Positions 15,390 to 21,286 of a stretch of DNA of 27,229 nucleotides are shown one piece after another. Below the pieces are notes generated by a model. The model made no database searches. It saw only the letters and a program-made list of their open reading frames with translations, and had not been told where the DNA came from. How positions within the stretch are numbered: the first letter of the stretch is position 1; each line of letters begins with the position of its first letter. The translations under genes and the position numbers were made by a program. This DNA is from JALZHR01 sp036389695 (GTDB taxonomy: Bacteria > Acidobacteriota > Blastocatellia > Pyrinomonadales > Pyrinomonadaceae), in NCBI GenBank assembly GCA_036389695.1, contig DASVWG010000458.1, positions 1 through 27,229 of the forward strand, written 5' to 3'.

Positions 15390-16088
15390 TTATATTTTTG
15401 CGCCTTTGTAAACGGCGATTTCCGAGCCTTTCGCCATTAAAGTCGATTTTGGATTTTCGTTTGATAAAAAAGCGAACTTTTCGCCGTAAGTCGCCGCGAA
15501 ATCGACCGCGATTTCCGCGCCGCTCGCTTCGTATAAGCTCCATTTCGGATGCTCGACCTTGTATTCGTCCGTCCGGTTAGCGCCGCGTTTCGTGTAGCCC
15601 CAATAATGCTCGATGATAAAAGATTCGTGCGAATCTTCCAACGGAACGCCGATTTCGTTTTGAAAATTGACTTTTATCCGGTTGGTTCTGCCGCGCCTGA
15701 GCCAGAGATAAACAAGCTCGTTTCCGCGCTGCTCGTGACGCATCTCCCACGTTTCGTAAGGCTCGCCGTAGGCGTAGCGCGCGACATACGCAATCGCGCG
15801 GCGCGGCACGATTTCCTTGATAAAAACCACGCCGCGCTTTGTTTCCGTCGCGGTTTCACGTTTAACGTAAAACCGCAGATTGACTTCCAGAAAATTCGTA
15901 TGAAAGGGAATTTTAAAACCGAGCACGCGCGTGTCGAAAAACTTGAAGGCGACAACGCTGACGTAAGCTTCGCCGTTCCAGAAATCGAGCGTCGTGCCTT
16001 TCGGCACAAATTCTTCCAGGAGCGTTGGCTCAACCGGATAATTCGCCATCACCAAATCAAGCCATTTTGCGGTCAGGAATTTTTTCAT
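15390..16088 (-). CDS. DUF2071 (YqjF-like) protein
   Basis: The 232 residues match the DUF2071 pattern: FLTAKWLDLVMANYPVEP, LLEEFVPKGTTLDFWNG, AYVSVVAFKFFDTRVLG, FEVNLRF-type strand (FLEVNLRFYVKR) and GVVFIKEIVPRRAIAYVAR. An FIIEHYWGY element is followed by a C-terminal strand pair. The family has an acetoacetate-decarboxylase-like fold and no firmly established reaction. No signal peptide is present. It lies between thyA and folA, 2 bp from folA, so it is expressed with folate enzymes. Its upstream region consists of repeats (16094-16244), with the repeat edge only 5 bp before the ATG, which leaves no recognisable Shine-Dalgarno. Confidence 0.9.
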   Translation of the reverse strand: MKKFLTAKWLDLVMANYPVEPTLLEEFVPKGTTLDFWNGEAYVSVVAFKFFDTRVLGFKIPFHTNFLEVNLRFYVKRETATETKRGVVFIKEIVPRRAIAYVARYAYGEPYETWEMRHEQRGNELVYLWLRRGRTNRIKVNFQNEIGVPLEDSHESFIIEHYWGYTKRGANRTDEYKVEHPKWSLYEASGAEIAVDFAATYGEKFAFLSNENPKSTLMAKGSEIAVYKGAKI

Positions 16089-16093
16089 AACAC

Positions 16094-16244
16094 AAGTCAG
16101 AACCGCCTGCGGTAGCGGGCGGTTGAACGCAAATAGTTTCTGGTTTCTGGTTTCAAGTTAAAACAATCGGCAAACTTCAAACCTGAAACTAGAAACTTGA
16201 AACTCTATTCTTAAACCACCCGCTACCGCAGGCGGTTCTGACTT
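16094..16244. repeat. Composite repeat: two inverted family C copies enclosing a heptamer hairpin
   Basis: The 31-nt sequence beginning AAGTCAGAACCGCCTGCGGT at 16094-16124 recurs inverted at 16214-16244 with one mismatch. Between them (16136-16203) tandem heptamers GTTTCTG, GTTTCTG and GTTTCAA face CTGAAAC, TAGAAAC and TTGAAAC in inverted order. The right copy overlaps the thyA stop codon by 2 bp. The whole unit fills the thyA-DUF2071 spacer and could fold as one long stem. Confidence 0.88.
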
Positions 16245-17088
16245 AGACGGCGACGGGCGCGGCGATTTTTCCGTGTGATTGATAGCCTTCAAGATTCAGA
16301 TTTTCGTATTTGAAATTTAATAAACCTTCCAAGCCTTTCAGATTTTCCGCGTTCCGTAATTCCAGTTTCGGCAGCGGCAGAGGCTCGCGTTTTAAAAGCT
16401 CTTCGACCTGTTCCAGATGATTCGAATAAATGTGCAAATCGCCGAAAGTGTGTATGAATTCGCCGACCTCCAAATCGCAGACGTGCGCGATTAAGTGCGT
16501 CAGAAGCGCGTAGGAGCTGATGTTGAACGGCACGCCCAGAAAAGCGTCGGCGCTGCGTTGGTAAAGCTGACAATGAAGCGTTTTTTCGTTTTCGATTTTG
16601 AATTGAAACAGCGTATGACACGGCGGCAGAGCTACTTCGTCGCAGGTCGCCGGATTCCAGCCCGTCACAATCAAACGCCGCGAATTCGGATTTTTTTCGA
16701 TTTCACGAATCAGACGCTCAATCTGGTCAACACCGTTCATCTGCGGGTAATCGCCGCCGAAGCTGCGCCAGAGATAACCGTAAACCGGACCTAAATCGCC
16801 TTCTTCACGTCCGAAACGCGCCGTCTGTTCCGGCGTCGCCCATTCCTGCCAGATGTCCACGCCGCGCTCGCGCAAGTTTTTTTCGCTCGTGTCGCCGCTC
16901 AGGAACCAAAATAATTCCTCTGCGACCCAGCGAAACGGAACGCGTTTCGTCGTCACAATCGGAAAGCCGGCGCGCAAATCGAAACGCGTTTGATAGCCGA
17001 AAACCGAAATTGTGCCGACGCCCGTGCGGTCTTCGTGGCGCGTGCCTTTGTCTAAAATATGCCGTAAAAGTTCCTGATATTGTTTCAT
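16243..17088 (-). CDS. thyA: Thymidylate synthase (ThyA)
   Basis: The 281-residue product has RHILDKGTRHEDRTGVGTIS and FPIVTTKRVPFRWVAEELFWFL. GPVYGYLWRSFGG follows, and then the catalytic cysteine in LPPCHTLFQF (Cys157), QRSADAFLGVPFNISSYALL and HIYSNH. It methylates dUMP to dTMP, using methylenetetrahydrofolate and producing dihydrofolate, the substrate of the downstream folA product. The start at 17088 fits the family. The frame is open 40 codons further, through the heptamer repeat, which is not conserved in ThyA. No Shine-Dalgarno is visible. The last codons (KIAAPVAV) match typical ThyA ends, and the stop overlaps the edge of a repeat. Confidence 0.96.
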   Translation of the reverse strand: MKQYQELLRHILDKGTRHEDRTGVGTISVFGYQTRFDLRAGFPIVTTKRVPFRWVAEELFWFLSGDTSEKNLRERGVDIWQEWATPEQTARFGREEGDLGPVYGYLWRSFGGDYPQMNGVDQIERLIREIEKNPNSRRLIVTGWNPATCDEVALPPCHTLFQFKIENEKTLHCQLYQRSADAFLGVPFNISSYALLTHLIAHVCDLEVGEFIHTFGDLHIYSNHLEQVEELLKREPLPLPKLELRNAENLKGLEGLLNFKYENLNLEGYQSHGKIAAPVAV

Positions 17089-17132
17089 CTGAATTTGTGC
17101 AAATTTCTGCTTAAAGTTACCATAAGAAAGCC

Positions 17133-17208
17133 GTGAATCGTAAATCGTGAATCGTAAATCGCGAGTCGAAATCTTCTTCGATTTACGATTCACGCGTTTA
17201 CGATTCAC
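17133..17208. repeat. Family B heptamer hairpin (GTRAATC units)
   Basis: GTGAATC, GTAAATC, GTGAATC, GTAAATC and GCGAGTC run in tandem from 17133 to 17167. The opposite arm has GATTTAC, GATTCAC, GCGTTTAC and GATTCAC (17180-17208). It lies in the divergent promoter gap between thyA and the gene at 17218, ending 9 bp before that start codon. Confidence 0.9.
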
Positions 17209-17217
17209 GCGGAATTT

Positions 17218-17694
17218 ATGGCAAACAAACTGGAAGTCAGCTTCAATTCGCCGCAGTGCGGCTGGATGTCAATCGGATTTGACGACGGCTCGAACGAGTT
17301 TCACACGACGACCGCGCACGCGCCGCACGAAAGGGCGCTGGCGGAACTTTTGCGGATTTTATCGGCTTTGCTGGACGCGAATTCCGCGCCGGAAGAATAC
17401 GTTCTGCATTGGAATCGCAATCCGGAAGAATTTGATTTTTATTTCGCGCGCGACGGCGAAAACGTTCTGTTGGAAATTTATCAATATCCGAGCGAAGAAC
17501 GCGAGAGCGAAAACCGCGAAAAAGTTTTCGCGCACGCGGGAAATTTGCGCGACGTCGCCGAAGCGTTTCATAAAACCTTCACACAGCTTTACGAAGACCG
17601 CGACACGGACGAATTCGAGTTTAACTGGCGACAGGCGTTTCCGCTCGCCGAATTTGAAAATTTTGAATCCAATCTAAAATCCGCACGAACTTAA
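17218..17694 (+). CDS. Hypothetical acidic cytosolic protein (158 aa)
   Basis: There is no signal peptide or membrane segment. Notable elements are LEVSFNSPQCGWMSIGF near the start, a conserved-looking HTTTAHAPHERALAELLRIL helix, YVLHWNRNPEEFDFYF, LLEIYQYPSEER and LYEDRDTDEFEFNWRQAFP near the end. The layout (alternating beta strands and two helices, many Trp/Tyr and acidic residues) resembles small immunity-type or cytosolic scaffold proteins, but I do not recognise the family. GGA is the only Shine-Dalgarno-like match, and the start directly follows a heptamer hairpin. It is followed after 8 bp by a membrane-anchored hypothetical gene, presumably in the same transcript. Confidence 0.75.
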   Translation: MANKLEVSFNSPQCGWMSIGFDDGSNEFHTTTAHAPHERALAELLRILSALLDANSAPEEYVLHWNRNPEEFDFYFARDGENVLLEIYQYPSEERESENREKVFAHAGNLRDVAEAFHKTFTQLYEDRDTDEFEFNWRQAFPLAEFENFESNLKSART

Positions 17695-17702
17695 TCTTTG
17701 CT

Positions 17703-18374
17703 ATGAAAAGGATTTTGTTCAGAATTTTTATCGCTTTGCTTATTTTCGGCGTTCTGCTCGCGGGTTGGATTGCGTTTGATATTTACACGCCGCACAAAGT
17801 CGATATTCGCGAGTTTGACGCCGACGAAGTGGCGCGGCTCGATACGGCGATGTGGCGCTCGTATTACAGCCGCGAGCGCCTGCAAATGTATCGGGAGCTG
17901 ACCGAGCTTTTGCAGAAACAATACGGCTTGCGTTTCTGGCGTCGCCAACTGGTCGCTTATTATGCGGCAAAAGCGGCTTTCATTTTCAAAGACGGCAAAC
18001 AGCGCGCGGATTACGAAAAAGCTCTGCCCGATTTGGAAAAATTTTACGGCGAAATCCGCGACATCAGCACGACGGATTTTGACGCGCAGCAAGCCGCGAA
18101 ATCAGAGCTTGAATGGTGGATTGTCCACCGCGAGCGCGAAAAATATAGGGAAGGCGATTTGGCAAGAGCCTTAGCGGAAACTGCCGCTGCCGTTTATCAA
18201 ATGCCCGCCGAAACTTTTCTCGAACACGGACGGCGGCGCGCCGAAGCGATGGAAATTCGCGATACGAAAGCCGAAACGGGCGGCGTCAGCGAAGAAGACT
18301 GGCAAAAAATCGACGAACTGCTTCACGCGTCGTGGCGCTCGCTGCATTCGGCAGTGAACAAAAATGGTTTATAA
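17703..18374 (+). CDS. Membrane-anchored hypothetical protein
   Basis: The 223 residues begin with a basic N-terminus and one transmembrane helix (residues ~5-27, ILFRIFIALLIFGVLLAGWI). The remainder is an exported, mostly helical domain with conserved-looking pieces: DADEVARLDTAMWRSYYS, YRELTELLQKQYGLRFWRRQ, YYAAKAAFIFKDGK and LEWWIVHRE. The domain looks like one large helical bundle, rich in Arg, Glu and Trp, without known catalytic motifs. Function is unknown. It is 8 bp downstream of the 17218 gene. Its last codons overlap a TATAAT box placed just before the antitoxin gene. Confidence 0.75.
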   Translation: MKRILFRIFIALLIFGVLLAGWIAFDIYTPHKVDIREFDADEVARLDTAMWRSYYSRERLQMYRELTELLQKQYGLRFWRRQLVAYYAAKAAFIFKDGKQRADYEKALPDLEKFYGEIRDISTTDFDAQQAAKSELEWWIVHREREKYREGDLARALAETAAAVYQMPAETFLEHGRRRAEAMEIRDTKAETGGVSEEDWQKIDELLHASWRSLHSAVNKNGL

Positions 18375-18375
18375 T
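18347..18375 (+). promoter_or_regulatory. Candidate promoter for the toxin-antitoxin pair
   Basis: A perfect TATAAT at 18370-18375 lies 17 bp after a weak TTCGGC (18347-18352), straddling the stop of the upstream gene. Transcription would start about 4-6 nt before the antitoxin ATG at 18386, giving an almost leaderless mRNA. The -35 box is poor, so this is tentative. Confidence 0.3.
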
Positions 18376-18385
18376 CAAATCGAGT

Positions 18386-18616
18386 ATGAACCACACGGCT
18401 TTATCACAAATTGAAAACAGCATTTTGCAATTGCCGGTTGACGAACAGCTTTTGCTGATTTCAAGAGTCGCCGAAAGACTGCGCGGGAAGGTCGAGCGCG
18501 ACGCGGACTTTGAAACGTCGCTGGCGGAAATGGCGAATGACGAAAACATCCGACGCGAATTAAAGGAAATAGAGGAAGATTTTCGGCAGACGGAATTTGA
18601 CGGATTGACGGAATGA
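18386..18616 (+). CDS. Antitoxin of a MazF/PemK-type toxin-antitoxin module
   Basis: The product is a 76-residue acidic helical protein: SQIENSILQLPVDEQLLLIS, then RVAERLRGK, then an acidic tail EIEEDFRQTEFDGLTE. The 'I..LP.DEQLLLI.RVAERLR' helix pair is common in small antitoxins of this class in Acidobacteria and Cyanobacteria. The acidic tail would block the toxin's RNA site. The assignment rests mainly on the ATGA 4-bp overlap with the toxin frame at 18613. The ATG at 18386 is preferred to an upstream alternative at 18332, which would overlap the preceding gene. Its partner toxin is frameshifted, so the antitoxin may be a remnant or may act alone. Confidence 0.75.
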   Translation: MNHTALSQIENSILQLPVDEQLLLISRVAERLRGKVERDADFETSLAEMANDENIRRELKEIEEDFRQTEFDGLTE

Positions 18617-18955
18617 TTCAGCGCGGAGAAATCTATTTTGTCGATTTAAATCCCGTAAAAGGACGCGAACAAGCAGGTCGGCGTCCTGTTTTAGTTTTGT
18701 CGGTCGATGCGATAAACAAATTGCCGCTGGTCGTGACCGTCATCGTCGGACGAAAGGCGAAAACGTGCCGAGAGATTATCCGCCAAACGTTCGCGTTTCC
18801 GCCGAAGAAAGCGGTCTGGCGCTGGAAACCGTCTTTCTATGTTTTCAGATTCGCTCGATTGACCCGAATCGTTTTCCGAAACAGGCGGCGGGAAAATTTC
18901 TGTTGAAACCTTAATTAAAATTGAAGACGCCGTCCGGCGTTGTCTTGGATTGTGA
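18613..18955 (+). pseudogene. mazF: MazF/PemK-family mRNA interferase, broken by two frameshifts
   Basis: The frame opens with MIQRGEIYFVDLNPVKGREQ, then GRRPVLVLSVDAINKL and VVTVIVG, a clear MazF/PemK start. At about 18749 the reading must shift by one base to continue as TKGENVPRDYPPNVRVSAEE, then GLALETVFLCFQIRSIDPNR, the normal middle of the family. At about 18892 a second one-base shift is needed to reach KISVETLIKIEDAVRRCLGL and a TGA at 18953-18955. Each site lacks one base after GG, and restoring both gives about 114 residues, the expected size. As written the frame makes a 97-residue protein with a foreign tail ending at 18906. This is either real decay or sequencing error. The intended stop overlaps the GTG of the next gene. 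Confidence 0.85.
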
Positions 18956-19941
18956 AAGAAAAACTTTTAGAACTTTTAGCCTGCCCGACGTGCGGCGGCG
19001 ATATTCTGCTCTCATACGCGGGCAAATACGAAGACAGGGAAATTATCGAAGGCGTTCTGTCGTGCAAAAAATGTCTGCGCGAATATAAAGTCGTGCGGGG
19101 CGTTCCGCGTTTTGCGGATATGTCGAAAATCGAGCAGGACAAAGCCGACACCGCCGAGAATTTCGGCTGGCAATGGACGCATTTTACGCAGGAAGACGAA
19201 AAATACGCCGAGCAGTTTCTGGGCTGGATTCAGCCGGTCAAAGAAGATTTTTTTAAAGATAAAATCGTGCTCGAAGGCGGCTGCGGCAAAGGTCGTCATA
19301 CGACTCTGGCGGCGAATTGGGGCTCGCGGGAAGTCGTCGGCGTTGATTTGAGCGCGGCGGTCGAATCCGCGTTTCAAGCCACAAGGGGCTTGCCGAACGC
19401 GCACGTCGTGCAGGCGGATATTTTCCGGCTTCCTTTCAAACGCGCTTTTGATTATGCTTTCTCGGTCGGCGTTTTGCATCACACGCCCGACCCGAAAGGC
19501 GCGTTTGTGTCGCTCGCTTCGAAAGTAAAAAAAGGCGGGCACATTTCAGCCTGGATTTACGGCGCGGAAAATAACGAATGGATTACGCGCTATGTCAACC
19601 CGATTCGCGAAGGCTTCACGTCGAAAATCAGCCAGCCGACGCTTTATCAATTGTCGAAGCTGCCGACGCTCGGCGTTTTTCTGGCGAGCAAACTGGTTTA
19701 CAAGCCGCTCGACAAAACGCCAATCGGCAAAAGGCTTTTTTATCACGAATATCTGACGCACCTCGGCACATTCGGCTGGCGCGAGCAGCACAATATCGTT
19801 TTCGACCATCTGGTCGCGCCGACGGCGTTTTATATTTCCAGAGAAGAATTTGAAGATTGGTGGAAACAAATTAACGCTCAGGACGTCGAAATAATATGGC
19901 ATAATCAAAATTCCTGGTGCGGTTTTGGAAGAATCAATTGA
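18952..19941 (+). CDS. Trm112-like zinc domain fused to class I SAM methyltransferase
   Basis: The 329-residue protein begins with a Trm112-like domain: LLACPTCGG (C11, C14) and LSCKKCLREY (C38, C41), then VVRGVPRF. From ~100 it is a methyltransferase: IVLEGGCGKGRHT is motif I, EVVGVDLSAAVESA motif II, and QADIFRLPFKRAFDYAFSVG and VLHHTPDPKGAF follow. The C-terminal ~120 residues, with YVNPIREGF and GTFGWREQHNIVFDHLVAP, are typical of methyltransferases from surface-glycan or secondary-metabolite regions. The substrate is unknown. I choose GTG 18952, whose GTGA overlaps the ancestral toxin stop, over a TTG at 18940. It ends 26 bp before the RDD gene. Confidence 0.87.
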   Translation: MKEKLLELLACPTCGGDILLSYAGKYEDREIIEGVLSCKKCLREYKVVRGVPRFADMSKIEQDKADTAENFGWQWTHFTQEDEKYAEQFLGWIQPVKEDFFKDKIVLEGGCGKGRHTTLAANWGSREVVGVDLSAAVESAFQATRGLPNAHVVQADIFRLPFKRAFDYAFSVGVLHHTPDPKGAFVSLASKVKKGGHISAWIYGAENNEWITRYVNPIREGFTSKISQPTLYQLSKLPTLGVFLASKLVYKPLDKTPIGKRLFYHEYLTHLGTFGWREQHNIVFDHLVAPTAFYISREEFEDWWKQINAQDVEIIWHNQNSWCGFGRIN

Positions 19942-19967
19942 TAATTATAATCAAATGTAGATTTAAT

Positions 19968-20438
19968 ATGGATAAAGATATTAGTGAACCAATTGATGAA
20001 GTTGTAACTTATTCATCATTAGCCGGAAGAATTTTTGCAAGCGTTGTAGATATTTTTTTTATTTTCATACTTTTCTTTCTGTTATCACTCTTTTTCGACA
20101 GTTTCATTCCGCGTTCTTCAATGAATAAAAATTCCCGTGAATTTTTTGATTTAATTTCAGGTTTGATGTTTTTTTTGCTTCCCGTTTTCTATTTTGCGAT
20201 TATGGAGAGTTCCAAAATGCAAGCTACGGCAGGTAAATATATTACAGGAATTAAAGTAGTCGATGAGAGTACTTTTCAAAAAATTAGTTTTGTTAGAGCT
20301 TTTTTCCGGGCAATTATTAAAATCGTTTCAATTTATTTTTTCGGTATTGGTCTTTTATTCCTTATTATCCTTTTATCTAATGGGAGAGGACAATCTGTTC
20401 ACGATGGAATAACTAAAACCTTTGTAATTGACCGTTAA
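19968..20438 (+). CDS. RDD-family membrane protein
   Basis: The 156-residue protein has an RDD pattern: LAGRIFASVVDIFFIF with the Arg and Asp, then membrane helices at ~24-45, ~60-82 and ~115-140. The between-helix segment MQATAGKYITGIKVVDES and a C-terminal GRGQSVHDGITKTFVIDR are characteristic. RDD proteins are small inner-membrane proteins, some proposed as transporters or chaperones; no role can be given here. The start at ATG 19968 avoids 17 residues of overlap with the previous gene. The codon use is strikingly AT-rich (ATT, GTA, TTA, AAT) compared with the GC-richer genes either side, which suggests recent acquisition. Confidence 0.88.
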   Translation: MDKDISEPIDEVVTYSSLAGRIFASVVDIFFIFILFFLLSLFFDSFIPRSSMNKNSREFFDLISGLMFFLLPVFYFAIMESSKMQATAGKYITGIKVVDESTFQKISFVRAFFRAIIKIVSIYFFGIGLLFLIILLSNGRGQSVHDGITKTFVIDR

Positions 20439-20477
20439 TACCGCTTCATTTATCTTTAGTTTTCTATAGATACAATT

Positions 20478-21122
20478 ATGAAATTCGATAAAGGAATTAA
20501 AAAAAAATATCGCCAATCAATCGAAGACGCCTTTCAAACTATTCTCGACAAAGGCAATTTTTTTCACCGCGATTTGATTGAAACCATCATTGATTCGAAA
20601 ATGCTCATCTGCGTTTTTCCGGTCAGCAGAGTCAATGCTTCGGGCATTACCGGCGTCATAAATCCCCGCAAAACGAACGATAAAATCGAGTCGGAAATAT
20701 TGAGCCTGCGCGAGGCGTTCGGCGAAGTTTTTATCACGATTGCCGAAGAAACGATTGACACGGGCGGGCAGCGCGGCTGTGAGGGAACTTTCGTTCACGA
20801 AGGTCGTCACGCTTTCGATTTCGCGCAGACGATTGCGAGCTTTTCCGATACCGCCGTCAATCCTTTGAGCGTGTATGACCCGACGCTTTACGAGCTGGAA
20901 TGGGAAGCGCACAAGACTTCGGGCGATTATATGCTGCAAATCGACCGCGCCGAATATTTGCAGGAAGGCTTGGATTTAATGATTCTGTCGCGCGGCGAAG
21001 ACGGCAAATGTTTTGTCGATGACGAAGGCATCCGTCGCCGCCTGCGCGAAAGCTACGGTCTGGAAGAACACGGCAATCGCGGCAATTCGGTCAGCCAGAT
21101 GTTCGGGCTGCGGCAGAGATAA
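20478..21122 (+). CDS. Uncharacterised protein with HEGRH zincin-like motif
   Basis: The 214-residue soluble protein has no signal peptide. The key feature is TFVHEGRHAFDFAQ (His107, Glu108, His111), an HExxH zinc-protease signature, with two glutamates at 141 and 143 in YELEWEAHKTSGDYM that could supply the third ligand on a following helix. Before it come strands with VINPRKTND and EVFITIAEET, resembling the beta sheet of minimal zincins. I do not recognise the family, and the motif may bind zinc without proteolysis. The first ~30 codons are AT-rich like the RDD gene before it, then base use becomes normal. It lies 39 bp after the RDD stop, and a large heptamer hairpin follows. Confidence 0.75.
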   Translation: MKFDKGIKKKYRQSIEDAFQTILDKGNFFHRDLIETIIDSKMLICVFPVSRVNASGITGVINPRKTNDKIESEILSLREAFGEVFITIAEETIDTGGQRGCEGTFVHEGRHAFDFAQTIASFSDTAVNPLSVYDPTLYELEWEAHKTSGDYMLQIDRAEYLQEGLDLMILSRGEDGKCFVDDEGIRRRLRESYGLEEHGNRGNSVSQMFGLRQR

Positions 21123-21128
21123 TTTTCA

Positions 21129-21272
21129 GTAAATAGTGAATCGTCAATCGTGGATAGTAAAAGTAAATAGTAAATCGTCAATCGTGAATAGTAAAAACGA
21201 AGAGCGAGAACACAATCAAGATTTACTATTTACTATTTTCCATTTACTATTTACTATTCACGATTCACGATT
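21129..21272. repeat. Family B heptamer hairpin, largest copy (GTAAATA/GTCAATC units)
   Basis: The left arm is tandem heptamers GTAAATA, GTGAATC, GTCAATC, GTGGATA, then GTAAATA, GTAAATC, GTCAATC and GTGAATA (21129-21190). The right arm from 21220 is GATTTAC, TATTTAC, a degenerate unit, TATTTAC, TATTCAC and GATTCAC. It fills the whole gap between the zincin-like gene and the TPR gene. Confidence 0.9.
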
Positions 21273-21286
21273 GAGGTTGTAGTGTA

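Noticed and set aside
15388..15543. 52-codon N-terminal extension of folA
   Set aside because: It overlaps the DUF2071 gene in another frame and is Arg-rich. MIIGIVAVAQN is the standard DHFR start.
17089..17208. 40-codon N-terminal extension of thyA
   Set aside because: It translates the heptamer hairpin and is not part of known ThyA proteins. MKQYQELLRHIL is the family start.
21129..21272. CRISPR array
   Set aside because: Repeats are 7 bp, contiguous and without unique spacers, and are arranged as inverted arms; no cas gene is near.
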